Shown: positions 21,420 to 33,385 of the stretch, in pieces | Layout: every line of letters begins with the position of its first letter | Numbering within the stretch: the stretch's first letter is position 1 | Assembly: GCA_039707655.1 (NCBI GenBank) | Contig: CM077672.1 | Span: forward strand, 457,848,390-457,912,389 | Length of the DNA: 64,000 nt | Reading direction: 5' to 3' | Origin: Elymus sibiricus | Lineage: Eukaryota > Streptophyta > Magnoliopsida > Poales > Poaceae | Notes under the pieces: model-generated | What the model saw: the letters and a program-made list of their open reading frames with translations, nothing else | The model's database searches: none | Told to the model about the DNA's origin: nothing | Position numbers and translations under genes: made by a program

Positions 21420-22995
21420 AATGCTCTACATGAAAAAGTTCCTCTTATTCAACAACTTTCCAAAAGGGGTATATCGTATGCTCTATTCCAAAAATAAACG
21501 GTTAAAACAAATTGGTGTATGTTGTTCGAAACAAAATTTTAACCATATTAGAAAAAAATATGTATTTTCAATAGGTTTCTAAAAAGGTGTATCATTTGTG
21601 CAACTCTGACGAACAGGTAAGGAATTACGAACGAAAATACGTGACAGAAGTTCAATGTGAAAATAACGAGCAATTTAACTACAATACGAAATGCGTTACA
21701 GATGAGAATAAAAAAATAAAAGCCGTAAAAGGTTTGTTGCAAGAAGTTCACGTGCTCCTCCCTGCACGGTTCAAAATTTATATTTCGAGACGTCCGACCA
21801 TCAATTACATGTAAAAAAAAAAGACAAAAACGACATTTTTTGCCATTTTTAAAACTGCTCTCAAACAACAATGAATTTGTGACAACTGTCTACATGAAAA
21901 AGTTGCTCCTATTCATAAGCTTTCCAAGGATATATTATATGCTACATACTGATGAACGGTTTAAAAGTTTCATGTATACCGTTAAAAACTTGTTTTTACG
22001 TATTCAAAAAAATCTTTTTAACCATCCCGATTATGAAAAAATGATCAACATGGGAAAGTTGCGTGTTTTCAACAGCTTTCCATCGGTATATCATTTACTC
22101 AATTCTAGTAAGTGGTTGGGCAGTTACGGGCAAAAAATAGCACGTGAAAAACGGAGTGAAGTTCAAACATTTTTAGCGATGAAGGCAGAACGCATGATCT
22201 CGCGTTTTTCAAAATTACGTAAAACGGCTTGGAATCAGAGAAAACTTCCTATATGAAAAAGTTTTGCATTTTTGATAGCTATCCAGCGGTATATTATTTG
22301 CCCCATTCCGACAAAGTTTGCGAAAATTACGGCCAAAAAACATTTTTAGCCATTTTTAAAATTAACTTAAAACCGTGAAGAATTGGGAGAAACATTATAT
22401 ACAAAAAAGTTTCGCATTTCTTCAGGCTTTCCAACGCCATATCATTTGCTGCATTCCGACAAACCATTTAGAAAAAAACCAAAAATACGAACTCGGAGGA
22501 ACCTCGACCGTTTTCTAAATTACTTTTAAACCGTTCAAAATTAGAAAAAACTTTCTATATAAAAAAGAAGCGCATTTTCATAAGCTTTCCAATGCCATAT
22601 CATTTGCATCAATCCGACTTGCCGTTTTCAAATTACGCCAAAAAGCCGAGCTCGGCTGTTCGGTTTGAGAAATTCCGCCATTTCTCAAATTGCTCTTTAA
22701 CCATAGGGAATTTGGGAAAACTTTATATATGTGGAATGAGCGGATTTGCAGCAGCTTTCCAATGCCGTATTATTTGCCTAATTTCGATAAACGGTTTAAA
22801 AATGAGCTCGAAAATACGATTCACGTTTTTTGTATGAACAAAAACGGTTTGTAAAACTGCTCTTAATCCGTATAGATTTTGACAAAAAATTAACTTAGGT
22901 TGTGATCCATGTGTCGACAGCTTTCCAACGGTATATCGCAAGACCCATTTGGACAATGTTCGCGGAAGTTCAACCTCTCCTTGGGTGAAGTTCAA
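21420..22995. repeat. Array of degenerate units, about 165-bp period
   Basis: The phrase AAGCTTTCCAACGGTATATCATTTGC followed by ATTCCGACAAACGGTTTAAAA recurs near 21460, 21570, 21910, 22075, 22275, 22425, 22580, 22755 and 22918, most intervals being 150-200 bases. Each unit also has a TATATGAAAAAGTT segment. Units are highly diverged; small ORFs inside (for example 21840-22256) are by-products. Confidence 0.7.
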
Positions 22996-23082
22996 CTACT
23001 ACTACTACGACGGGTCGGGAGTTATAAGAATATTATTCTGATCCCGTGATCAGAATAGTGTTTATGTATATGTATATATATA

Positions 23083-23690
23083 GATTAAACTGTACATAGA
23101 TTAAACTGGCTAAGCAAGAGCGCCTCCTATGCGTTTCTAGTGCTGGGCGTCAATCCTCTCCTGGCTAACACGTGGTAACTCTTTTTTTTCTTTTTCTGAT
23201 TTTTTTATTGCCTAAGCTTTGATTTACCATTTAAAGTAATGGAAATATCTTGAGTTGGGCCCGTTATCCATCGCCAATCAAGCACTCCTTTCCCTCTGCC
23301 TTCTTCGAGAGAGAGAGAGATGAACGAAGGGGAACAGCCGTCCCTGCCTCCACCGGTCCACCCCTCGCGTCCTCCACCCGTCGCTACCATCCGCCGCTGA
23401 CATTCCTCCCTGGATGCGCTTCCACCCCCACACCTCGCTCTCTCGGTTGTTGCCGAAGCGGCTCTCAGCCCGGTTCCTCCAAAAAAGCGGCAGCACGCTG
23501 CCGTCCAACCCCCGGCGAGTGGGTCGTCTTCCCATGGTGTTGCCCAGCCCACCCTAACTATTTTCCTCCTGCTCGATGTCTCCTCAATCCCCATCGCCAA
23601 TCCTCGTGCGCCCCTCCTCTCTTTACCTCTCATACGAAGCTCCATGGATGGTGTGCACCTGCTTTGACGGTGGCTGCGTCAGATGATTGG
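23083..23690 (+). other. GC-rich gene-like segment, left half (split by the Tat gypsy element)
   Basis: This begins with ATTAAACTGGCTAAGC, a 16-base string also present at 55606, then becomes GC-rich with a GA microsatellite at 23309. The sequence continues at 49742 after the 26-kb retrotransposon. It resembles a grass 5'UTR/first exon. Frames are open on both strands (23250-23693 +, 23205-23645 -) and no domain is recognisable. Confidence 0.4.
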
Positions 23691-25940
23691 TGAGGGTGTC
23701 CCGGACTAAGGGGTCCTCGTACAGCCGACTGGCCTCTCGTGGGCCGTACTGATGGGCCACTCTTGATTCATCAAAGGAAGGCCGGACTACAGGCGACCCC
23801 GTATTCCAGAAGTAAACCTCCGAAGACTTGGCGTCTCCTCCAAGAAAAGCTTAACATAGCCGGTGTTGGAAATATGCCCTAGAGGCAATAATGAATTGGT
23901 TATTATCATATTTCCTTGTTCATGATAAATGTTTATTATTCATGCTAGAATTGTATTGACCGGAAACTTAAATACATGTGTGAATACATAGACAACACCG
24001 TGTCTCTAGTGAGCCTCTACTAGACTAGCTCGTTGATCAAAGATGGTTAAGGTTTCCTAACCATAGACATGAGTTTTCATTTGATAACGGGATCACATCA
24101 TTAGGAGAATGGTGTGATGGACAAGACCCAACCGTAAGCTTAGCATCAGATCGTTTAGTTTATTTGCTACAGCTTTCTTCATGTCAAGTATCTGTTCCTT
24201 AGACCATGAGATCGTGCAACTCCCTGACACCGGAGGAATACTTACTGTGTATCCAAACATCACTTCGTAACTGGGTGATCATAAAGGTGCTCTACAGGTA
24301 TCTCCGAAGGTGTTTGTTGGGTTGGCACGGATCGAGACTGGGATTTGTCACTCTGTATGACGGAGATATATCTCTGGGCTCTCTCGGTAATACAATATCG
24401 TAAAGAGCTTGCAAGTAATGTCCCTAATAAGTTAGTCACGGGATCTTGTATTACGGAACGAGTAAAGAGACTTGCTGGTAACGAGATTGAACTAGGTATG
24501 GAGATACCGACAATCGAATCTCGGGCAAGTAACATATCGCTGGACAAAGGGAATTGCATACGGGATTAATCGAATCCTCGACATCGTGGTTCAACCGATA
24601 AAAGATCTTCGTGGAATATGTAGGAATCAATATGGGCATCCAGGTTCCGCTATTGGTTATTGACCGGAGAGGTGTCTCGGTCATGTCTACATGATTCTCG
24701 AACCCGTAGGGTCCGCACGCTTAACGTTCGGTGACGCTAGAGTTATATTGGGATATGCATGTTGGTGACCGAATGTTGTTCGGAGTCCCGGATGAGATCC
24801 CGGACGTCACGAGGAGTTACGGAATGGTCTGGAGGTAAAGATTTATATATGGAAAGTCATTTTTTGGGATTCCGGAAAAAACAATTTTTTCCGGTATTGT
24901 ACCGGGAAGCTTCCAGAAGCTTCCGGAGGATTCCGGAGGGGTCCGGAAGTACACAAATGGGTCCACCACGTCCCAAGGGCTGGCATGGGCTGAGGGGAGG
25001 CGCCCTTGCCTTATTGGGCCAGGCGCACCAAGTCCTCAAAAGCCCATGAGGCTAGGGAAGGAAAAAAAGGAGAGTCCTAGTAGGAATAGGATTGGACTTG
25101 GAGTCCAAGTCCTCTCCCTCTAGGCGCCAACCCTAATAGGAGAAGGGCTGGACTCCAATCCCCTCCACATATATAAATAGAGGAGAGGAGGCGCCCCAAA
25201 CAACACACCAGCCCCTGGGCGCCCCTCTCTCTCTCCCGTTAAACCACCGTCTCGTCCCGACGACGCTTAGCGAAGCGCTGTCGGTGCTCCACCACCACCA
25301 TCACCACCACACCGTCGTGTTGGCTGTGATCCCATCTACTTCTCCTCTCCCACTTGCTGGATCAAGAAGGAGGAGACGTCATCGAGCCGCACGTGTGCTG
25401 AACGCGGAGGTGCCGTCCGTTCGGTACTTCATCGGATTGGATCGCGATTGGATCGTGAAGAGTATGACTACATCAACCGCGTAATATACGCTTCCGCTTA
25501 ACAGTCTATGAGGGTACATAGACACACTCTTTCCCCTCGTTGCTATGCTTCTCCTAGATAGATCTTGGGTGTTCGTAGGAAATTTTTTGATTTTCATGCA
25601 ACGTTACCCATCAGCCGGCATGTTTATCCCTGGTGGAAACCGACCATATGTAACCCTAGGTACCCCTGGTGTCTATATAAACCAGAGGGTTTAGGCCCTA
25701 GGCACAGAGGAACCATCATCATCATACCCACCTAGGGTTTAGTTCATCCAATCTCGAGGTAGATCAACTCTGTAATTGTCATCTCGACACATCAATACAA
25801 TCAAGCAGGACGTAGGGTTTTACCTCTTCGAGAGGGCCCGAACCTGGGTAAACGCTGTCTCTACGCCCCCTGTTACCATCTATCCTTGATCCACAGCTCG
25901 GGACCCCCTACCCCGAGGTCTGCCGGTTTTAGTACCGACA
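23691..25940 (+). repeat. 5' LTR of the Tat element, split by a solo copia LTR
   Basis: Pieces 23691-23863 and 25619-25940 together correspond to the 494-bp 3' LTR (49243-49736). The insertion between them is flanked by GCCGG. The 3' piece contains a CTATATAAACC TATA-like box near 25674. Confidence 0.93.
23864..25613 (+). mobile_element. Solo LTR of a BARE/WIS/Angela-type copia element
   Basis: It starts TGTTGGAAATATGCCC and ends CATGCAACGTTACCCATCA. The 5-bp duplication GCCGG (23859-23863, 25614-25618) flanks it. The 1750-bp length and internal phrases (CGGGATCACATCATTAGGAGAATG, ATATATAAATAGAGG promoter region) are those of this abundant Triticeae LTR family. There is no internal domain, so it arose by LTR-LTR recombination. 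Confidence 0.95.
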
Positions 25941-25985
25941 TTGGTGCTTTCATTGAGAGTTCCACTGTGGGATCACCAAGGATTA

Positions 25986-27350
25986 ATGGCTCGCTTAGTC
26001 ATCAGTGACGACATCTGCAGTGGGGATGTCTTCGTCCCCAGCCAACTCTTCGCGTTTGGCAGCATCGTGCTGCACGCTGATCCGACCGGTCGTCTCGGCC
26101 GTGTCGGTAGCTTTACCCCCGATCAGGAGATCAGGTTTGGAAACCTAGATTTCGTCGCCGACTCCCGAGGAGACCTTATTCTCGCAGGGTCCTCGGCTTT
26201 ACCCGAAGGACCCGCAGACCCTGAAGCTTTGACCTCAGGTTCGGCTTACCCCGTTATCGGGTCGGCCGCCACTCCGGATTCAGCCTTGAGCCCAGATCCA
26301 GTCTCCACACTCGACGGCTCAGGGCCAGTCTCAGCCGAGCATGACTCCGGGGCGATTTCGAACACCCCCCGAGCTACAATATTGCGGGTTGATCCCGAAA
26401 ATTGTCAGAATATGGATCCGACGGACCTCTCCCTATTAAACGGGGTACTAGATCGGATCCAGGCCATGGGAATTACTGACGGCCAGTCCTCGGTCTACGA
26501 CAAGATCGGGCTTAAAGCCGACGACAGGGAAATTTACATCCCGCCTGTCGCCCACTTAGTCGCCACTATTGAAGACTTGGCTGAGGGCTCGTCCCTCCTT
26601 CCTCTGGAGCCAAGAGCGGATCGGGTGCATATTCCCGATCACCAAGCTCCATCCTCAAGTTTGGCAACCGAGCTCTACTCCGGAGAGAGTTCAAAGCCGA
26701 GGTCCCACTCGGCGCACGACCTCGATTCCACGCAGCCGTGCTTTGCCGAAAGTCCGAATTCAGGGCCCGGCTCGTCGGACTCTACGTTGGTCCGGGACGC
26801 AACTGGCGAGACCCCGGATTCACATCCTGTTGGGATCAAATTTTTTATCCCACCTACCCCCCACATCGAGTACTGTCCAAGTAACTCGGGACAACCCGAT
26901 GTATGGGATCTAATGTACGTGACACAATAGCCCGGGGGACAGTTCGGCAATTCTGGACTAAATTCCTTCTGGTCAAAAACAAGATAGCGGACTGTTGCGA
27001 CACGGACATTTTGGTGGCTTTCCGGCGTAACTGCCGAGACGAGGGCATCTCAAACGCGCTCGCCCGCCGTCACATTCAAAACTTTTCTGAGTTATCGGAC
27101 CCGGTGTCCAAATACTGCGCCATGGAGGATGCTTGGCAGGCTCAGCAAGAGCAAACGGATTTAATCCATTCCGAATCAAGATGAGCTCGGGCGAAACGCG
27201 CACTCCCCCGCCGGTCAGCCCACTATGAACCGTCCGAGAAGAAGAAGAAACTCCGGGCAGGATCCAGAACAGTCCTTGATGAACTACTGGACAAACTGTG
27301 CCCTATACACTCCGCCCTGCTCAACACAAACCCAACTCACAGCCTTCGAG
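25986..27350 (+). pseudogene. Tat gypsy gag, frameshifted
   Basis: The likely start is ATG 25986 (MARLVISDDI); the frame runs to 26930, and gag-like sequence continues in another frame 26903-27184 and beyond (FLLVKNKIADCCDTDILVAF region). The first 330 residues are acidic and Pro/Ser-rich. The second part carries the gag core pattern with basic residues before the pol region. gag would form the virus-like particle. At least one frameshift and a stop at 27182 break it. Confidence 0.7.
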
Positions 27351-27358
27351 CTTGTTGG

Positions 27359-29784
27359 GTGGTCAGGCAGATAGCCAAGAGCGGCGAAACCATCCTTGGA
27401 GGCTCATATTCAAATAGATGTCCAGCAACACCGTCGGAGGATGACGCCGAGATACTAACGATCTACGAGACTTATTCCTCAAAGAATCAGAGGAAAAGAG
27501 CCCTTCGAGAGCTCGGTCAAATTCACCATGTAGCAGCAACAGACTCATGGACAGACACACCTATCACTTTCGGCAAAGAAGACCAGCCAAGGTCCCGCCC
27601 TGTCCGAGTTGCTGCCGCCCTCGTCCTTGATCCAATAGTGGACGGATTCCGCCTCCAGAAGGTGTTGATGGACGGTGGCAGCGGATTAAACCTCATTTAT
27701 GAGGACACCTTGGACAAAATGCAGTTCGACAGATCTCGTATCGAACAAAGTCACACCACCTTTCGAGGGATCATCCACGGAAAAAAGGCACGTTGCAGTG
27801 GCCAAGTTACTCTCGATGTAGTCTTCGGAACTCCCGAGAACTACCGGTCCGAGGAGTTACGCTTCCACATTGTGCCCTTCCGCAGTGGTTACCACGCCTT
27901 ATTGGGGCGTGATGCTTTTGCACGATTCTATGCTATCCCACATTATGGGTATATGAAACTTAAGATGCCAGGGCCAACGGCATCATCACAGTCACCAGTG
28001 ATCCGGACAGAGCTCTTCGGGCCGAGAACAAAACAACATTGCTCGCCCTCGAAGCGTTATCCAAAGCCCTCGCAGCCGAAGAATTAACCGCGCTCCGCTC
28101 AACGGTGGATAAGGACGATGTAATCCTTGACAAAAGGCCCAAATCCACATCTTTCAAACCAGCAGACGAAATTGTCAAATTCGAAGTACATCCAACTGAC
28201 CCTAACAAGACAGCGTCCATTGGAGCTCAGCTGGACCCCGCGGTTTATGAGTCATTGCGCAATTTTTTGCTCAAAAACTGGGACATTTTTGCCGGGCACC
28301 CTTCAGACATGCCAGGGATCCCACGACATTTAGCCGAGCATAGCTTGAACAAAATTAAAGGTTTCAAGCCAGTCAAACAGGCGTTACGCCGATTTTCTGA
28401 ACCCAAGCGTCAGGCTATGGGTGAAGAACTGGCGAAATTACTCGAAGCCGGATTCATCCGAGATATCAAACATCCTGAGTGGTTGGCTAATTTGGTGAAA
28501 GATAAATCATGGCGGTTGTGTGTCGATTTCAAGGACCTAAATAAAGCTTGCCCTAAGGATCCTTTCCCCTTGCCCTGAATAGACTAGATCATAGATGCCA
28601 CCGCTGGGCATGACTCACTGTGTTTTCTCGATGCTTACTCCGGATACCATCAAATTAAAATGAAGGAGTCCGACCAAGCGGCCACATCCTTCATCACCCC
28701 CTATGGGCCGTTTTGTTTCAACACGATGCCCTTCGGATTAAAAAACGCAGGAGCTACATACCAGCGCATGATCCAAACATGTTTGGTAAAACAGATTGGC
28801 AAAACGGTCGAGGCATATGTGGGCGACGTTGTTGTCAAAACTAAACACGTCAGTCAGCTGGTGGACGACCTCCATCAAACCTTCGACAGTCTTCAGACTT
28901 ATGATATATGGCTCAATCCGGACAAGTGTGTCTTCGGAGTGCCTGCGGGCAAGCTGCTCGGGTTTATTGTCTCCCATAGAGGAATAGAGGCTAATCCGGC
29001 CAAAATCCGAGCACTGTCCCAGCTCGCAGTTCCTACCGAACTGAAGCACGTCCAAAAATTGGCTGGTTGCGTGGCAACCTTGAGCCGCCTTGTCTCACGC
29101 CTTGGAGAAAAGGCCCTACCGCTTTATAGGCTGCTTAAACGGACCAAAAACTTCGAATGGACCAGCGAGGCAGCGGCCGCATTAGAGGAAATTAAAGCAT
29201 TACTGGCTAGCCACCCCATCCTGGCAGCACCCAGCTTAGGCGAGCCCATGCTGCTATACATCTCGGCCACAAATCAGGTGGTCAGCGCAGTTCTCGTCGT
29301 TGAACGAGAGGCTGAGGGTCACAAGCTCCAGGTTCAGAAGCCGGTCTACTATGTATCTGAAGTGCTTACCCCGTGTAAAACAAGGTACCCGCATTATCAA
29401 AAGATTGCCTATGCAGTCTTCATGGCATCCCGAAAACTCCGACACTATTTTGAAGAGTGCTCGGTTACGGTGGCATCCGAAGTACCCCTGAATGACATAA
29501 TCAACAACAGGGATGCCACGGGCCGTATAGCTAAATGGGCCATCGAGCTCCACCCCTTTGAAATCATATACCGACCACGCCGAGCTATTAAATCTCAGGT
29601 GTTGGCGGATTTTGTAGCAGAATGGACGGAAGCCGAGCTCCCTCGAGAGTACAGTACATATTCGCATTGGACTATGTACTTCGACGGCTCCAAAATGCTT
29701 GCTGGACTGGGGGCTGGCGTGGTTCTCACATCCCCCACCGCCGACAATATTCGGTATGTACTGCAAATTATGTACACCGATTCT
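27359..29784 (+). pseudogene. Tat gypsy protease, RT and RNase H, left part of pol
   Basis: Protease has a DGGSG active-site block (D at codon 27671-27673). A frameshift near 27970 leads to the RT frame (28039 onwards). RT carries the WRLCVDFKDLNKACPKD block, then two stops (TGA 28576-28578, TAG 28585-28587), and resumes with a DAYSGYHQIKM block. The catalytic box at 28816-28827 reads YVGD instead of YVDD, which should abolish polymerase activity. A gypsy RNase H follows (about 29150-29640) and then the start of a second RNase H (YFDGS block near 29680). The frame is cut at 29784 by the copia LTR insertion. Confidence 0.85.
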
Positions 29785-31115
29785 TGATGGAAATATGCCC
29801 TAGAGGCAATAATAAAGTTGTTATTATTTTATATTTCCTTGTTCATGATAAAGATTTATTATTCATGCTAGAATTGTATTGATCGGAAACTTAAATACAT
29901 GTGTGAATACATAAACAAATACCGTGTCCCTAGTGAGCCTCTACTAGACTAGCTCGTTGATCAAAGATGGTTAAGGTTTCCTAACCATAGACATGAGTTG
30001 TCATTTGATAACGGGATCACATCATTAGGAGAATGATGTGATGGACAAGACCCATCCGTTAGCTTAGCATATGATCGTTCTGTTTATTGCTACTGCTTTC
30101 TTGAATGTCAAATACATGTTCCTCACACCATGAGATCATGCAACTCCCGGATACCGGAGGAATACCTTGTGTGCTATCAAACGTCACAACGTAACTGGGT
30201 GATCATAAAGATGCTCTACAGGTATCTCCGAAGGTGTCCGTTGAGTTGGCATGGATCGAGACTGGGATTTGTCACTCCGTGTTTCGGAGAGGTATCTCTG
30301 GGCCCTCTCGGTAATGCACATCATAAGAAGCTTGCAAGCAAAGTGACTAAGGAGTTAGTTACGGGATGATGTATTACGGAACGAGTAAAGAGACTTGCCG
30401 GTAACGAGATTGAACTAGGTATGGAGATACCGACGATCGAATCTCGGGCAAGTAACATACCGACGGACAAAGGGAATTACGTATGTTGTCATTGCGGTTC
30501 GACCGATAAGATCTTCGTGGAATATGTAGGAACCAATATGAGCATCCAGGTTCCGCTATTGGTTATTGACCGGAGAGGCGTCTCAGTCATGTCTACATCA
30601 TTCCCGAACCCGTAGGGTCCGCACGCTTAACGTTCGTTGACGATATAGTGTTATATGAGTTATGTAAATTGGTAACCGAATATTGTTCGGAGTCCCGGAT
30701 GAGATCCTGGACGTCACGAGGAGTCTCGGAATGGTCGAGAGGTAAAGATTTATATATGGGAAGTCATATTTTGGGTTCCGAAAAAAAGTGCAGTTTTTTC
30801 GGTATTGTACCGGGAAGCTTCCAGAAGGTTCCGGAGGATTCCGGAGGGGTCCGGAAGTCCACAAGTGGGTCCACCACGTCCCAAGGGCTGGCATGGGCTA
30901 AGGGGAGGCGCCCTGGCCTTATTGGGCCAGGCGCACCAAGTCCTCAAAAGCCCACGCAGCTAGGGAAGGAAAAAAGGGAGAGTCATAGTAGGAATAGGAT
31001 TGGACTTTGGAGTCCAAGTCCACGTGTGTACTATTCACGGTTACTGTTCACGTGGCACTATTCCTTCTACTCCAAGCCCCTACACATATATAAATAGAGG
31101 AGATGGGGCGCCCCA

Positions 31116-32963
31116 TGTTGGGGAACGTTGCATGGGAAACAAAAAATTTCCTACGCACACACAAGATCTATCCATGGTGATGAGCATCTACGAGAGGGAG
31201 AGTGAATCTACATACCCTTGTAGATCGCTAAGCGGAAGCGTTAAGAAACGCGGTTGATGTAGTCGAACGTCTCCGCGATCCAAATCGCAAGTCGTCCCTC
31301 GATCCGATCACGAACTAGTGCCGAACGGACGGCACCTCCGCGTTCAACACACGTACGGCTTGATGACGCCTTCACCTCCTCGATCCAGCGAGCGATGATG
31401 AAGTAGTAGATGAGTTCCGGCAGCACGACGGCGTGGTGATGGTGGTGAGGAACAATCTCTGCAGGGCTTCGCCAAGCACTACGGAGATTATGACGGGAGA
31501 ACTAGAGGGTTAGGGTTGCCGACACACGGCTTGGGAAATCTTGATGTATCCCGTGTGCTAGCCCTGCCCCTCTATTTATATGTTGAGCCTTGGGGTCTAA
31601 ACTTGGAGTAAAAGCCTCCTCCAGGTCGGTTTTGCCCGCACAAGGTCGGTTTGGCCCGCAGGGAAAGAGTCCAACTTGGATCCCTGCAGTATCGCGTACA
31701 AGCGGTAGTACCGCTTACGATAAGCGGTAGTACCGCCCGTAGCGGTAGTACCGCTTACGATAAGCGGTAGTACCGCCCGTAGCGGTAGTACCGCTTACGA
31801 TAAGCGGTAGTACCGCCCCAGACGCCAGCAAAACTTCCTTTCACACCTTGCCTAAGCCTCGTGGGCTTTACCCCTTGGCCCAAATAAAGTGTTCTCGTAT
31901 CCGAACATTTCGGGAAACATCCGGAACCTCTTCCGGTGAATTCCGGAACCCTTCCGGAAACCAAAACACTATTATCACATATATCAATCTTTACCTTCGG
32001 ACTATTCCGGAGATCCTCGTCATATCCGGGATCTTATCTGGGACTCCGAACAACCTTCGGTCACCAACAAAATAACTCAACTATACTAATCGTCACCAAA
32101 CGTTAAGTGTGTAGACCCTGCGGGTTCGAGAACTATGTAGACATGACCGAGACACCTCTACGATCAATAACCAATAGCGGGACCTGGATGCCCATATTGG
32201 CTCCTACATATTCTACGAAGATCTTTATCGGTCGAACCTCTATGTCAAGGATTCAGTTAATCCCGTATACTGTTCCCTTTGTTCTTCGGTATGTTACTTG
32301 CCCGAGATTCGATCGTCGGTATCTCTATACCTAGTTCAATCTCGTTACCGGCAAGTCTCTTTACTCGTTCCGTAATACAAGATCTCATGGCTAACACTTT
32401 AGTCACATTGCTTGCAAGGCTCATTGTGATGTTGTATTACCGAGTGGGCCCTGAGATACCTCTCCGTCACACGGAGTAACAAATCCCAGTCTTGATCCAT
32501 GCCAACCCAACAGACACCCTCGGAGATACCTGTAGAGCACCTTTATAGTCACCCAGTTACGTTGCGACGTTTGATACACACAAGGTATTCCTCCGATGTC
32601 AGTGAGTTGCATGATCTCATGGTCAAAGGAAAAGATACTTGACATGCAGAAAACAATAGCAATAAACTGACACGATCATATGCTACGTTCGTAGTTTGGG
32701 TCTTGTCCATCACATCATTCTCCTAATGATGTGATCCCGTTATCAAATGACATCTCATGTCAATGGCTAGGAAACCTTAACCATCTTTGATGAACGAGCT
32801 AGTCAACTAGAGGCTTACTAGGGACACAGTGTTGTCTATGTACCCACACATGTATTTGAGTTTCCAATCAATACAATTATAGCATGGATAATAAACGATT
32901 ATCATGAACAAGGAAATATAATAATAACCAATTTATTATTGCCTCTAGGGCATATTTCCAACA
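31116..32963 (-). mobile_element. Inverted solo BARE/WIS/Angela-type LTR nested in another solo LTR
   Basis: On the plus strand it starts TGTTGGGGAACGTTGCATGG and ends GGGCATATTTCCAACA, the reverse complement of the family termini. The 5-bp duplication CCCCA (31111-31115, 32964-32968) is exact. Length is 1848 bp and it contains a 40-bp minisatellite absent from the other two LTRs. Confidence 0.95.
31701..31820. repeat. 40-bp minisatellite, three units, with GCGGTAGTACCGC palindromes
   Basis: Three head-to-tail units (31701-31740, 31741-31780, 31781-31820) are identical except for the last two bases. Each carries two copies of GCGGTA-G-TACCGC, a 13-base palindrome, giving six in 120 bases. 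Confidence 0.95.
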
Positions 32964-33385
32964 CCCCAAAGGAGACATAACATTGTCTTAGCCGTGTGCG
33001 GCGCCCCCCTCCACAGTTCCTACCCTCGGTCATATTTTCGCAGTGCTTGGGCGAAGCCCTGCGGAGATAGCATTACCATCACCGTCACCACGCCGTCGTG
33101 CTGCCGGAACTCATCCACTACCTCGCCATCTTGCTGGATCAAGAAGTCGAGGACGTCACCGAGCTGAACGTGTGCTGAACGCGGAGGTGTCGTACGTTCG
33201 GTACTCGGTCGGTTGGATCGTGAAGTTGTTCGACGACATCAACCGCGTTGTTCTAACGCTTTCGCTTACGGTCTACGAGGGTACGTAGACACACTCCCCC
33301 TCTCGTAGCTATGCATCTCCATGGATAGATCTTGCGTGTGCGTAGAAATTTTTTTGTTTTCCATGCAACGTTCCCCAACAATTCT

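Larger units (their letters stand above)
17738..23082. mobile_element. TIR-ended DNA element of uncertain class
   Basis: The left end (TA-rich run, then CACTATTCTAATCC at 17754) and the inverted right end (ending GATCAGAATAGTG at 23060, then a TA-rich run) share about 45 bases of imperfect inverted repeat. Each end also contains a short palindrome (17758-17779, and GATCCCGTGATC around 23040). Termini are formally CACTA...TAGTG, but the 3-bp flanks (TAG, TTT) differ and the TA runs are part of the similarity, so boundaries and superfamily are open. The inside holds a GC-rich segment and long degenerate repeat arrays; no transposase is seen. Confidence 0.55.
29785..33380 (+). mobile_element. 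Solo BARE/WIS/Angela-type LTR, itself interrupted
   Basis: The start TGATGGAAATATGCCC (a one-base variant of TGTTGG) and the end CATGCAACGTTCCCCAACA, with duplication ATTCT (29780-29784, 33381-33385), define it. Pieces 29785-31115 and 32969-33380 total about 1743 bp, a full LTR length. An inverted solo LTR occupies 31116-32963. It disrupts the second RNase H of the Tat element. Confidence 0.95.

Noticed and set aside
23250..23693. 147-codon frame as a host gene
   Set aside because: The minus strand is equally open, no domain is visible and the frame runs into the retrotransposon LTR; kept only as a gene-like segment.
33321..33385. ATG starts at 33321/33332 as the start of the integrase-side ORF
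   Set aside because: These codons belong to the end of the inserted copia LTR; Tat coding sequence resumes only at 33386.
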